Assembly (NCBI GenBank): GCA_032173965.1
Contig: JAVUNC010000025.1
Coordinates: forward strand, 14,522,001-14,586,000
Reading direction: 5' to 3'
DNA length: 64,000 nt
Source: Sitta carolinensis
Lineage: Eukaryota; Chordata; Aves; Passeriformes; Sittidae
Both the position numbers and the translations under genes were made by a program. This document shows positions 12,291 through 24,500 of this stretch, piece after piece. Each line of letters starts with the position of its first letter. Position 1 is the stretch's first letter. The notes under the pieces are model-generated. The model did no database searches, was not told where the DNA came from, and saw only the letters and a list, made by a program, of their open reading frames with translations.

Positions 12291-13930
12291 CACTGCAGCA
12301 TTTTTACACCATGTTCCACTCTTCACTTCTGTATCTCAGGAGTCAAACAAACAAGAGGAGAATGCTTAATAAGCACCTGAGGCAGAGAGTGGGTTAATGA
12401 GACTTGCAGTCAAGGGTTCTCATTAGTTTTGAAGCTATCTTATTAAAGGATGATGTGGATTAAGAGAGTGAAGTGAAGCACTGCACACGACATCTAACTT
12501 TCAGATAATCCCATTCCAGTTACCGTGGGGAAAAAAAAAAAATATAAAAGAGGAAAGTAGATGTAGTTACCACAGCATAAGAGGTACGCTCATTGCAACC
12601 TGTCATGGACAATTTCAGACAGAAATTGTGGCTCAAATATAATTGTTCGTGATTCAGAGCACTTTACGTTGACTGCAACTCTGTTAGAAATTACTTGGCA
12701 GAAAGACAGCGGCACAGCAAACCACACCGCTTGAGCTGCTCCTCACTTCCAGTGTCAGCCACAAAAGAAGGATTGTCTCATCGAGACACAAAACAAAGGG
12801 ACAGAAATCTGCCATCGACCTTTTGTCCCAGCCCAGCATCATTGCAGATTAGCCGGAAAAAAAGGAATAGAGCAGCCCTGTCTAGGGGGGTGGACCCAGC
12901 AAAGTGAGGCAGCCCTCTCTTGAGCCAAATGATTGAGCAAGAGATTTCATCCTTCTCCTGTCATGGCTGCAAGTCTTGCCCCATATTCCTACACTCAGTT
13001 TATCTCGAGCAACAAGAATTTTTGAATAATTATTATTCATCTGTTTCCTCACGCAGACTTTGAGATGGAGGAACACCACAGCTGAATACAATATTTCATG
13101 TGGCCCGTGAGAATGGCATATTTTAATTTTAAGGAGATTTTATTGTTTTTTTCGTCTGCTGCTTTACAATACATGCTGCATTTTCCATACTCCCAGCTAC
13201 TGTAATTATTATAAAGTCATATATATGAAGTGAAGTAAAATTCAGACATCACCTCGGTACCTAGGAATAATTTAGATGTGCTCTAAGTAAAGAAACTCCC
13301 TCAGCTGGATCTACCAACATTTCTCTCTCCCCAAGGGAATTTTTTTCCACTTTTAATTAAGGAAACAATGCAAAAGCATACTTTCTGAAGCCGTGTATTT
13401 GTACTTATATTAGCAGAGGCAGCACTCTGTTTGAAAGTTAATACTTTTTTAGCCTCTCCGAAGAGCCATTCATCAGCACACCTACAAATCCACACTTCCT
13501 GTAAATCATAAATCAAAGTGCTTTACCCTTGCTTGTCTCAAAGATGAGCATTTTAAGCAGAAAGCTGTGTGTGGAGCCTGAGCAACACTCTTGAACTGGT
13601 TAAAAATAAACTATTAAATAGAGGCTGGAGAGAACTTTGGAAAGCAGCAGGGGAGAAGGAAAACAGAACCAGCTAGCTCAGGTGAGAGATGAAATAAGTT
13701 TAGCACCTAGAGAAGAAAAACAATCCTTGTCTTTGTCTGGGGTGCCAGTGGACACCCCTGGCCTCATGTGAGTGACAGATTACAGCAGAAATGACACAGT
13801 CAGTCTCACCCCACTGGCCTCCTGAGGCAGTCAAAGAGAAAGGTATCTGCAAAAGTCTGCATGAAAAATAAACCACTAATCACCCCTCTTCATAAATGAA
13901 TTTTGTCCCAGCAAGATTTGAGTGTAGGTA
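10991..13930. other. AT-rich noncoding stretch, no gene recognised
   Basis: Only short unrecognised frames (63-72 codons) are present. A poly(A) tract lies at 12259-12287. The part at 12400-13250 has non-repetitive AT-rich sequence with many ATTA/TAAT cores and could include regulatory DNA, but nothing specific can be named. Confidence 0.55.
12259..12287. repeat. Poly(A) tract
   Basis: An uninterrupted run of 29 A. The upstream 300 bases do not read as a spliced mRNA copy in any frame, and no flanking target-site duplication was seen, so it is treated as a simple repeat. Confidence 0.95.
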
Positions 13931-13952
13931 TTTTTTTTTTTTTTTTTTTTTT
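13931..13952. repeat. Poly(T) tract next to a CR1 fragment
   Basis: A run of 22 T about 20 bases before the 3' end of the minus-strand CR1 at 13972. CR1 elements do not normally carry a poly(A) tail, so the proximity is probably coincidental. Confidence 0.9.
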
Positions 13953-13971
13953 AAGAATAGAATGTCTGTAG

Positions 13972-14342
13972 TTGAATCATGGGATCATTAAGGTTGAAAA
14001 ATATCTCTAAGGCCATCAGGTCCCACCATTAACCCCAGGATCACAGTGCTCATCACTAAATCTTATCCCCAGGTGCCACATTGTGGATGCCTTTTGAACA
14101 ATTCCAGAGATGGTGATTCCATCACTTTCCTATGCATTCTGTCCCAACACCTGAAAATCCTTCCAGTGAACATTTTTTTCCTAATATCCCAGCTAAACCC
14201 CCCCAGGTGCAACTTGAAGTCATTTCCTGTGGTTTTGTCACCTGTTACCTGGTAGATGAGACTGAATCCCCACAGGACCACAACTTCCTTCCACACAGAG
14301 AGAAATTATATTGCCCCTGAGACTCTTTTCCTCCAAGCTAAG
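13972..14342 (-). mobile_element. CR1 LINE 3'-end fragment
   Basis: In plus-strand reading it begins TGAATCATGGGATCATTAAGG and continues through the antisense CR1 landmarks: 'CCATCAGGTCCCACCATTAACCC', 'CCAGAGATGGTGATTCCATCAC', 'TTTTTCCTAATATCCCAGCT', 'GTGCAACTTGAAGTCATTTCC' (14208-14227) and finally 'CTCTTTTCCTCCAAGCTA'. These match, in order, the end of CR1 ORF2 and its 3' UTR read backwards, so the element is on the minus strand. It extends further 5' than the copy at 2631 and is moderately diverged. The 69-77 codon frames inside it are shadows of the repeat. Confidence 0.92.
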
Positions 14343-15909
14343 TGAAAAATTGAACCAAGAGACACACTAGCTATCATATGCTAAACAAACACCTAGAATT
14401 AAAAAAGCAATATCATTTTTTGAAAATAAAATAAATTCTAAGTCAAACAGTAGCCTCAAGATCACACCAGAAAGATCATAGCAGTGTCAGAAGTCTGTAT
14501 ACAGTTCTTCTGTTTCCATGTTACAATCAGCAGTCTAAACTTTGTCTACACAGACAATTAGACCAAAGAATATAATAAAAAGGAGGAAAGAAACTAACTA
14601 TATGCAGGAAATGTGGACAGATAACCTGTGACTTGCTAGATCACCATAGAACTTGTTATTGCTACTACATTTCATTCAGGTTTATCAATAATTTAATAGC
14701 AGCTCAAACAGGTTTGTCATACCCAGAAAAAACACAGCAGAGTTAATAAATGTAGATAAATATTTATAATCTAATAGACAAACTGGTAAGTGCAATTAAC
14801 ACCATTAGTAGGAAGTATATTAGAAGTATTATTATTACTGTGACCAAAAATCCTAAACCAAAGCCTCAAAACACAACCATGATAACATCCTGATGGATAA
14901 AACACAAAATGACTCAGACCCAGTAGAGATCCATTGCTACTCACAGAATCAAATAAATACTGACAGCAACAAACTCAAGATCATAGTAGGTGAATAAAAG
15001 AATAAAAGTACAACCAGTACCAATATAACACACTAGAAAACCCAAAAACAACTGCAATGTTTTACCATTGTGCAAGCTGCCTTTCAATCAGAGAAACAAA
15101 GTTACATAAGATTTTGAGATGAATTTACCCACTCAATTCCATAAGTGCAAAACAGGGTAGGATGATTCCAGCAGGATTTGTTCACTATTCATGAATACCT
15201 TCTAATCTGGATTTAGAGTTTAGCATGCAGAAGTGCCACTTTTCACAGTAAACTGCAGATTTAACAGAATTACACTGCTAATTCTGCAGACAGAGCTTTA
15301 TTGGACTTCCCAGCACATACATTTAAGTTAACTCTTTGCTCCTCAACTGAACAGTAATGGCAAAGAGAAAATGAACAAAAGAATCTTTTAAAATGTAGAT
15401 GACCTTCCAGTCTAGCCTGAGGTAATTAACAGTGAATTTAATTTCTTTTCCAACTCATCATCTGAGCACTTTCTTCACCTTTGCAGCTGGTGGTACTTAA
15501 ATTTCACATATCCTCCCACTTAATGTTTTCCTTCAAATTCCATTCTTCTAGTGCCTTAGTTTAGCTTTATTTAAACTCCCTCAGCCTTCAATTAAAACAT
15601 CCACACACTACTGCCACACTTGCCCAAAAAAACCTAACTCGAATTGAATGGAGTGAACCTAAAAATCATTGCTCTGGAGAGATTTTATGCAGAGGAGGTG
15701 GGAAATAAGTGTAAATGCAGCCATAATTTTCCTCATTGAACTAGATTTCTGAAATTTCAGAGCACTCTGATGATCCAAATGCTTGATCCAATGGCAGGAA
15801 TCTCATCTACTCAATGGACATTACAACTGGGTATCAGTGAAAAGGCAAAGCATAGCAATTTCTCTGAAATTCCAGTATTAGTATAGGACAGAGAAGACAT
15901 CTCTTTGAC
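14343..15909. other. AT-rich noncoding stretch, no gene recognised
   Basis: No open frame of 60 codons or more and no recognisable repeat. The sequence is unusually A-rich on the plus strand (14350-15100) but not a simple repeat. Confidence 0.6.
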
Positions 15910-17140
15910 GTGCAAGGATCAAGTTTGGGAATGCTTACACGAGTTGAACACACGTTGGCTTGATGGGAAGCACTCATGGGTGCTGAAAGAGAAGGTCAAC
16001 ATCACTGTAAGGTGAACTCCAATTATCTCTCCAAGGTCATGGGCCTGGCTTGGTGGAAAAGGAAGCAGGGAGAATGGGATGTAATGGATGCTGCTTGTAA
16101 CAAACTTAGCACAGCTTTAACACTATCTCCCATAACATCATCGACAGCTGATGAATTATGGGGCAGGAAAACAGACAGAGAAGGAGACTGAAAGCTGACT
16201 GAACTGCTGGACTCACAAGATTGTCATCAGTGGCACTGGAGTCCAGTTGGAGGGAGTGCTTGGTGTTCCCAAGAGATGTGTTCTGAGATCAATACAATTG
16301 ACCTTCTTCGTGACAAGTTCCATTAATAATGGGAAAGACTGCAACTTTAGCAAGTTTTCAGATTATATTGAATTAGGAGGAGTGGTTGATACATCAGGCT
16401 GTTTTGCTATTATGCAGAAGGATGTGAACAGACTGGAGAAGGGAGGTGACAGGAACCTCACACAGTTCAACAAATAAAAATGCAAAATCCCAAACCTACA
16501 GAGGAACAAACCCATTCACCAGCACATGCTGGATTCTGACTGGCCAAACCCCAGCTTTACAGCTAGGACCTAGGTGCAAGGAGGGACAGGTAGAACACAG
16601 AACAATGTGCCCCTGCAGAAAAGAGGGCTAACAACACCCTGAGCTGCATTAGGGGAACATTACCATGTCAGGGTAGGTGTTCTTTCCCCTCTACTTGGCA
16701 TTGCTGAGGCAAGTTTGCAGCACTCAATCTGATTCTGGGCTCCCCAGTAGAAGGGACATCTGTATATACTGCAACAAGTCTAGTGAGTAGCTGTGAAGAT
16801 TGCTAAATCTTGGAGCATGAATAATCCTATAGGCAGTTAGAAGGCAGATCTAAATTCTTCTTGGTAGTTCCCAGTGACAGAAGAGACAACTGGCACAAAC
16901 TAAAATACAGGAAAACTTATTTGAACCTAAGACAATACACTTTTACGTTGAAGATGACCAACCATGAGAACAAATTGTGAAATGTCTGTCCTTGTAGATA
17001 TTCAAAATTAGATTGGACAGAGTCCTGAGCAACCTCCTGTAGTTTAACACTCCTCTCTGATCCAGCTAGGGTGGGAAGAGTGATCTATGGACCAGATGAT
17101 TCCCAGAAGCATGTTCCCACCTCAGTGAAGCTGTAATTCA
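15910..17140 (+). mobile_element. CR1 LINE, reverse-transcriptase region to 3' UTR, internally deleted
   Basis: This is the longest CR1 copy in the window. In order it shows the 'GATGGGAAGCACTCATGGGTGCTGA' segment of ORF2 (near 15962); 'CAAGGTCATGG' (16031); 'TTAACACTATCTCCCATAAC' (16115); 'GGCACTGGAGTCCAGTTGGAG' (about 16231); a 'GGAGGAGTGGTTGATACATC' segment; 'TTCTGGGCTCCCCAGTAGAAG' (16733); 'CCCAGTGACAG' (16870); and 'GATATTCAAAATTAGATTGG' (16998). Compared with the known order of CR1 ORF2, several hundred bases are missing at about 16040-16080 and a shorter piece near 16790-16830. The polymerase FADD motif reads F-S-D-Y at 16355-16366, so the second catalytic aspartate is lost and many stops interrupt the frame. 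The element is dead. Its terminal octamers are degraded. Confidence 0.9.
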
Positions 17141-18082
17141 CCCTGGGAAAAACCACAGGATGGGCAGACAGGATAATTTGCAGATATCCAGCTGCTGAAT
17201 ATCAAAACAGAAAGTCAGTTCATCCTAAGCCTGCTCTCCATTGCAAAAGTATTTGACCAAAAGTGAGCAAAAAAGATTTGCAAATTCTTGCAGCAGGCAG
17301 ATCTTGAAGTGGTAGAAGCATCCAAAAATTTTGCTGACAAGACAAAGACTCTCCAGCTCAGCAGTCAATTCTGTGAAGTGTTCACAGCTGCTTCCAACCA
17401 TGCTGAACCAAACAAATTTTCCATCAGTCTCCTGTGACTGTAAACAGCACTCTAGCATGGCTTTCAACTCAGCAGAATTGCATGATCAAGCAACGATTTT
17501 ACATTGTGCTTCTAGCCTGCTTGATTATTTATTCATTCAACTCAGAATTCACTGCGCTAAGGTTAACATTAAGAGTTCTCCAGATATGCTTTCCTCCTAA
17601 TCTTTGAGCCATCATCAAATTAACAGGGTTGTCATGAAGGGATGTTATATTGAACAGATGTAAACAGCCCATTCAATCACCCTTCTGCTCTGGACCTCGG
17701 TTATTTAAGTCAAATATCACAAAGGGTGACAGAAAGGGTTAACAGCATGCTATTTCTGTACCAGTGCAAGGACTAGTAAAGATAGTCTATGTTGAGTTGC
17801 TTTGCAGTCTTGCTTTTAAATACTTAAATGTATGTTTGAATATTTTCTTGCAAAATCACTAAAAAAACCTACTGATGAATGGGTTGGAACTCAAACATAT
17901 AGCAAGGATGCACATTAAAGAAAAGTTTTAGGAAATTTGAGAGAATTTGTGCTGGTTCAATTCCTGCATATGTAGAGGAGAAAGAGTTATTATGTAAATT
18001 TTTTAGACTGAATAAATTCGAGTTATTTTTGCCTAACTGAAAAATCAATATTTGCAACTAGTTTACAGATAATCCTTGTTTC

Positions 18083-18108
18083 TTTTTTTTTTTTTTTTTT
18101 TTTTTTTT
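18083..18108. repeat. Poly(T) tract
   Basis: An uninterrupted run of 26 T preceded by TTTC. Simple repeat. Confidence 0.95.
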
Positions 18109-18609
18109 CCTACCAGGCCAGGACCACAGCTTTTACGATTTGCTTACATCTCTTATTTCACCACCACTTTTTAAGATTTTTTTTTCCCTAATTTTTGAGT
18201 GAGTCAGTAGCGAGATTTGAAGAAAGTTGCTGAAGACTGCTGCAGGGAAAAAAAAAAAAACAAAAAACAACAAAACAATGAAGAAAACCCCAAGGAGCAC
18301 TTTCCTTAATGGCAGTTCAGAGCAGCAAGAGCCACGCATGGAGAACCATGCTGGGCTAGCAGCTTCAAGAGAGGCTTTTCTTTCAGTTGCCATGACACTT
18401 GTTTCCTGCAACCAAGCAACCCCCCGAGGGCACTAATATAGAAATATACAGCACACATTCTTTTTTAACCCCCAAACCATGAAACTGGCTTGGAAAAGAA
18501 TGGAACAATGTGTAGAAAACAAATCACTGTGAATTGATCGTCTTGGAGGGCTTGACAGTGAAGTCAAAACCAGAGTCAGTTTGCCACCATCACATCTGCC
18601 ATTTTGGCT

Positions 18610-18760
18610 TTAATATTAGAATGTCAGAACTGCAGGGGTTTAATGTTAGAGCTTGAAAGAGCTTTGGGAGATAAACTATTCCTACAACGTCTCTATAAAA
18701 AATCATTTTGCTGTGAAAGCATCAGGGCATTATTCGCTGATAAGGAAATGAGCCTAAAAT
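18610..18760 (+). mobile_element. Possible ancient L3/CR1-superfamily remnant
   Basis: The stretch contains 'ATGTTAGAGCTTGAAAGAGC' followed by 'TTTGGGAGATAAACTATTCC' and, about 75 bases on, 'CTGATAAGGAAATGAGCCT'. These resemble, in order, the 'TTAGAGCTGGAAGGGACCTT ... CAGATGAGGAAACTGAGGC' layout of old amniote L3-type elements. The match is patchy and from memory of the family pattern, so it may be chance. Confidence 0.25.
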
Positions 18761-19342
18761 ACACATATTATTACAGAATTAGAATTAGTGGAGAGATCAC
18801 TTCACAGCTCTTCATTGGAAGAGGAAGAATCCATGCACGTTTTTGTTGTTGATACTCTTGCTGTTACAGTCCCTTTTTTTTATCTCATTGCCATTTCCAA
18901 TAAATTGTTCTTATATCAACCTTTGATCTTTGCCTTTTGTGTCCCCAGTTCTCCTCTCCAGACACCCACGGGGGCAGAAAAGGAGGGAGAGTGAACAGGC
19001 AGCAGCATGGTTTAGGGAATCTTGACAGAGGAATTGAATTTTAAGTGAGGAATACCACTCCTAAACTACAACAGGGATTAAATAGCACAACCAAGGGAGT
19101 CTCTGTACAAAATATAGCCCACAGTCCAGCACCACTGGCTTATCTTTTTTATTAAAAAAAAAAATTTAAAAGCATCTAATTTCCACTATGACTACCCTCA
19201 GAAATTAAACCACACTTGGACACAGAGTATTAAAGACAAATCATGCACAAATATTTGATCTGTAGTAACTCAGTTCTCAAAGGCACTGAGCACATCAGGA
19301 ACAGTCAGGTTAGTGTTTCATCTTCAAATCTGGGAAGGAGAA

Positions 19343-19774
19343 TTAACTGAACCACCCCTCAGAGCAGACAGCGTTCACCCAGTGGTTCAGCTTTGTTCTC
19401 TGTACATTTTGCCAGAGGATGTCATATCCCTGCAGGAAAAAGGTCTCTTCAGTGCTGAATGAAGCCAAGGAGAGCTGTGGAACCTTGACAAAACCACGCC
19501 TGTCCCAGGAGTTCTGTGAAGCACACGGGAAGCAGCAGCAGCTCCCTGTTTGTCTCACAGAAGCAGCACAGAGCTGCACAGGACCCAGCCTCATCAGTGA
19601 CGCTACCTGGGTGAGGAAAACCTGGAGCTCACCAGCTGCATGGACCATTGGAGGGTATATCTGTGTTACAGAGATCAATGGAGTAACCCAGCAGGAAGGA
19701 GAAGACACCCAGTCACAAAGCCAAAAGCCATATCCTCCTGATGAATCGTAATAAATATTTTCATGAGGCACCAT
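19343..19774. other. GC-richer patch with frames open on both strands
   Basis: The longest ATG-initiated frame in the window (143 codons, minus strand) lies here, overlapped almost completely by a 110-codon plus-strand frame (19419-19751). Open frames on both strands over the same bases are the usual result of locally higher GC content and few TAA/TAG words. The minus-strand peptide is rich in Trp, Cys and Ser, has no domain I recognise and lacks obvious splice context. I do not call it a gene. It could be a degraded mobile element or an untranslated exon. Confidence 0.35.
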
Positions 19775-20989
19775 CCTCCTTTCTTCTGTTGCCTATGTTC
19801 CTAGGACATGAAAGCCAAGACACCTAACTCCAGGTGGTGCATATCTGTAGAAATTTTTCTGCCCCTCATTACATAGCACAAAGGCATGCACCAACACCTT
19901 TTCCAGGAGAACTCTGTCCTTCAAAGCTTGTCTATGCTATAAATTGTGCTACTCTCTCCATTTCCCAGCATCACACATCACCTCAGCAGTTCTGAAGAAC
20001 TTTTCAGCTGTTTCCCCACTGAGAAATGTTCAGTTGTACATAGGAGAAAGCTATGTGACAGCAGGTGCTCCCACCACTGCAGAGCTCAGATAATTTTAGG
20101 TTCTGCTGTGAAGCACAAGACATAAAAATAATTTGGGGTATCAATATGGGTTTGAGCCAAAAAAAAAAAAAAAGTGCAGAGAAGAAAAGAAATTAAAAGT
20201 GAGAGAATGGAGAATGAAGCACCAATAAAACTGTCCTCACAACTGGAAGCAGGATTATAAATTTTTTCCAAGCTCATTAAGAGCAGTTATACTCCTAAAT
20301 TTTATCTGTAGACCTAATATTTTGAGGCTGTCTAACTGCAGGACACTTCTCTTGGCAACTAGTACAGTGCTGACAGGACTTGGCAGCCTACAGTCCATGG
20401 GTTGTCAATTTAAAATAGTCAGTCCTCTGATACATTGCAAAGTCTCTATCCCTTTGAACTTTCCTGTTCCAGAATTGTTGCTCTTTCCTCAGTGCCACAT
20501 CTCCTACCAATTACTGGTGTGCTGTGGAATACTGTTTAATAAACATTTTCTTGGCAGACTACATCATCTGAGTGATCGATCATGAGTTGAGGAAATAGAG
20601 TTTTAAGTACTATATCAGCTTCCTGCATCTCCTTTGAATGGCATCCCATAGTCATTAAAAAACCCCACCATTGGCATTAAATGATTTATATTAATCTAAA
20701 CAGAGATTACTTTAATTAAACACGCTTTATTCCTCTTGAAAATGACAGAGCACTCCCCTGAAGCCTTCTATCACTCCATTTATCAAACGATTGCTTTGAG
20801 AGCAGCAAGCCACTCCTCACAGACCACTTTGCTCAGGGGCCTCAGTTTTGTTCCAGAACCAGGGAAAAGAAAAATCCACAATAAGAAAATATAGACAGCT
20901 TCAACTAATCTCAGATAGCAGTACAGCTACCGTGATTCAGCTCCTGAGTTTGTAACTGGATTCTAAACAAAGCTGCAAAGGTTACATTG
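19775..20989. other. AT-rich noncoding stretch, no gene recognised
   Basis: Contains a poly(A) run (20159-20173), an 87-codon unrecognised frame (20322-20585), and an AATAAA at 20538-20543 without supporting gene structure. Nothing else is seen. Confidence 0.55.
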
Positions 20990-21007
20990 AAAAAAAAAAA
21001 AAAAAAA
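20990..21007. repeat. Poly(A) tract
   Basis: An uninterrupted run of 18 A, about 55 bases before the CR1 fragment at 21062. Confidence 0.9.
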
Positions 21008-21061
21008 TCCCTGAAATGAACTGGGGATATTTCCAGATATTGGGGATGTTAGTAGAAGCTC

Positions 21062-21532
21062 AGCACGAGGTGCCAGGGTGTGCTCAGAGGCAGAGAGCCA
21101 GCCGTGCCCTGGGCTGTGTCCAGAGCAGCGTGGCCAGCAGGGTGAGAGGGGGATTCTGCCCCTGGAGACCTCCCAGGGAAATCTCCCACGGCAAAACCTT
21201 GCAGCAGCCTTCCTGCACTCAAAAGAGCCTCAAGAAACCTTTTCACAAGGCTGTGTAGTGACAGGACAAGGTGGAATGACCTTTAGCTGAAGGCAGGTTT
21301 AGATCAGATATTAGCAAGAGATTCTTTACTGTGAGGGTGATGGGCACTGGAACGTTGCTCAGCAAAGCAGGGGATGCCACATCCCTGGAAGAGTTCAGGG
21401 ATGGATGGGGCTCTGAACAACCTGCTCTAGTGGGAGGTGTTCCTGCCCAAGGAAGGAAGGTTGGAACAAGATGATCTTTTTAGTCCATTCCGACCCAAAC
21501 CATTCCAGGATTTTCATTCTTGTGATGTATGC
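21062..21532 (+). mobile_element. CR1 LINE 3' portion with internal deletion
   Basis: The first part (21062-21164) matches the ORF2 segment 'TCCAGAGCAGCGTGGCCAGC...GGATTCTGCCCCTGG'. After a junction the match resumes further downstream in CR1 with 'AAGGCTGTGTAGTGACAGGA', 'GCAGGTTTAGATCAGATATT', 'CTTTACTGTGAGGGTGATGG', 'CCACATCCCTGGAAGAGTTC', 'CTCTAGTGGGAGGTGTTCCT' and 'GGTTGGAACAAGATGATCTT'. It ends at 'CCAAACCATTCCAGGATTTTC' plus a degraded octamer. The order and orientation put it on the plus strand, and a few hundred bases of ORF2 are missing at the junction near 21165. Frames of 65-80 codons over 21016-21290 come from the repeat. Confidence 0.93.
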
Positions 21533-24500
21533 TCAGAACAATTGGGACTGTAAAAGAGGGTGGAACAGATGCATACACATACTGTCACCTTTCTTTTGGT
21601 ACCAATTACTAAGAATTTTTTTTTTTCTTAAGCAATAAAATCCTTGGAGAAAGATCAAATAGAAAATATTTAGTTGATTCCCTTTTCTTTTCACCTCCAA
21701 TATATCTGTAGGTGGGGACTGGGGAGGGGTGGAGGGAATCATCATATTGTTAAAAGACTGATTTCAATTAATATTAAACCAAAATATAACTAGAGGTATT
21801 CATAAACATCCTGAAAGAATTAATTTCCCCTTCCTTCCAAATTCAATATTTTCAGTCTGATTTGCAGACAGGTATCTGAAATAGATCCAAACTATTATCA
21901 AATCAGCATGCTAGATGACTGACATTCACCCTTCACTGAAAGCCTCTCAGAAAATAGAGTCATGAAAATTCTATCCCAAGTGTCTGAGCTTTTTAATAAC
22001 TAATAGAACAGTGTCTTTCCAGGCTCACCTTTCATTTGTTATTTACTCAGCAGTATTTACACACTGTTCAGGCAGGCTAAGCCATACAAAGGGATAGACA
22101 TGCACAAATATAAACAGAATTATAACGTCCTGGTTGCAAGATAGTTGCGACAGAGAAATACACCAGCTGTGCAGAAGAGCCTGGGGATGAGTCACTACTC
22201 TGAAACATTCAGGCAGTTCTTAAAATATCCATAATTATCCTTCCTACCCAAGGATGGAATATGCCTTTTGGTGTCATTGAACCGTTTGCTGCCATGCATT
22301 TCCAAGGATTTGGACCAGAGGAGGCTCTAGGGGAGAGTTTTAGTCCTGCAGTTGACATCTTGGAAGACTTAGGGGTACCCAGTGATCCTGGTCTCAAACT
22401 ACAGGGGCAACTTTTGTCTCCCATCTGCTTTGAGGCACAAGAGTAGAGACAAAGCCCAACCCAAAAGGAAAGAAAATTGTCACCAAAACAAAACAAAGCA
22501 AAACAAACTCCTCCCCTTCCCCTCTCCCCCCCAAAATCCCAAAAGCTGAACACCAAAAGGTAAGTTAAACTACCTGCCTCTCCTAGTGGGCAGTATAAAT
22601 ATATGAGAATCCTGATGAAGCTGTTTATCCCTCCGGAAACAAATCTCCCTTAGACATTTTCATTGACCAAATTATTTATTTGTACTTATCAGTATTCAGG
22701 TGCACTTAATATTTTTATGCTTAGAGGGGTAATTAAACCTATACAGAGTCTCTAGTCACTCCATCTCAGGGCTCTGTCTTCCTTCAAACGTGATAATTTA
22801 GCAAATAAAATTGTGTTAGCCTAAAGAAAATTCACAGCTTTTTGCGTGTAAAAGATTTATCTTTTCCTTATTCTCTGCTGAGGGAACAGTCAAGCTTGGC
22901 AAGCACACGTCCTGTGCCCCAGATATCATGCAGTGGGAAGGTGTAATACACACAGGAAAAAAAATTGTCCATTCCCTTAGATTCTACTTCTACCTTGGTT
23001 GGGTTTTTTTGGGTTTCTTTTTGGATTGCCACCAACTCTCTGTTTAAGCCCTGCAGAAATAATAAGCAAATGAGGTGATAGGCAACAACATATTTTTCCT
23101 ACCTTCTTGGATTGCAGAAACAAGGTACCTCCTTACAGCAGGGAGAAATAACAGAGAGGGCTGCAGCTGAATCCAAAAATTAACTCTTAATGAACAAATA
23201 AAGAAGCCTCACACCTACTATACATGATCACTCAAAATATGCAACAAATCCCTTGGAGAATGTTCTCAAAAATTAGTTTCCTAATGGGGTCAGAAGGACA
23301 GGCTACAAAATTGCCTTCACTGGTTGGTACAAGCTGCTTGTTAGTTGAATGAAATTCAGGCGTCTCTCCTGCTTTAAACTTTCTACTGCAACTTGTGTTA
23401 GCTAACCTATAGTTTTTTAAAGGAAATTTTAGTTGTGAGCATCAACAAACCAGTTCTTCATAAAACTGCACACAGGGATATGTCCCAGGTCTCCTTTTCC
23501 TCCCCAGGAGAGCAAGCTCAGCCACCTTCTCTTGCAATGAGATTTGGTGGTGGTTGGCTGTAGCAGCATCCCTGAGGAAACCTTAGAATATCTCACAGAT
23601 TAATTTTTCAATTGGGGAAGGGCTTTGGAGAGATACAAAAGGCACATATTATACCTGTGGTTTTACCAAGAAAATAGCAGAAAGTGGGCCTTGATCTGAA
23701 AGCATATTAACAGAAGAGAGAAAGGGATAGAGAGGGATACTTGTGGGGATGTGTAAAGGTTTTCTGATTCAAGGAATGGACTGCATTGTAGTTTGGGGCT
23801 TGAGAATGCCAGAAAAGCTGCTATTCAGTGCATGGTTACCTAAATAATGTTCCATTTTATTTTCAGTCACCCTCTACAGTTTTTTGTTGTTTTTTTGTTT
23901 TTTTTTTTTATCCTATGCAGAGGCATCTCTCCAGATATAAAGGTACAAAATAACAATAATGAAAAATAGCACCCTGCATTACAGGACATCAATTCAGGTG
24001 CAAATATGCAAAATTTATTCATAATCCATAGAAAAAAGTGATCTGTTATCCAGGTAAGTGGCAAAGAAGAAAGTGGTAGGGGATAGGTTTTCCCTGTATA
24101 AAGAATTTAATCTACACATATTAATCATCAATTTCATTTTACTCTCTCCTCATAAGTAGTGAACACAAAGCTATAATTTCAATGCCTTTTAAACAAAAGC
24201 ACAGCAAATGCTTCTATTTCCAGTTCAAATTAAAAAGAGACCTTGCCACAAGCTGCATCTGTTGATACCTCTCAGTACAAGTGTTGGACACTTGACAAAC
24301 CAAACACACAACGTGTTCCATCTAGTCAGTTCTTCAGATTCTCTCTACAACTATGAGAATTCAATTAGGCAAATTCTTAATTGATACAGACTGCTCTTCC
24401 TGCTAGCAATGACCCTTTACATCATTGTTAGCAGTCTTCTATGATTAATTATGCCAATGGCAGCAGACTAATTTTCTTATTTCTATAGACTACCAAAACA

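Larger units (their letters stand above)
17141..19342. other. AT-rich noncoding stretch, no gene recognised
   Basis: Frames of 62-92 codons on both strands are unrecognised; those at 18133-18436 span poly(A) runs. A poly(T) tract (18083-18108) and a possible ancient repeat remnant (18610-18760) are listed separately. Confidence 0.55.

Noticed and set aside
17954..17964. GGTTCAATTCC, resembling the B box of a tRNA gene or tRNA-derived SINE
   Set aside because: No A box, no cloverleaf and no SINE body around it.
19343..19774. 143-codon minus-strand open frame, the longest ATG-initiated frame in the window
   Set aside because: It is overlapped by a 110-codon plus-strand frame, has no recognisable domain and sits in a GC-richer patch where stops are scarce. 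Not called a gene.
20322..20585. Possible LTR or 3' end because of AATAAA at 20538-20543 with downstream TCATCTGAG sequence
   Set aside because: No TG...CA ends, target-site duplication, primer-binding site or partner LTR found.
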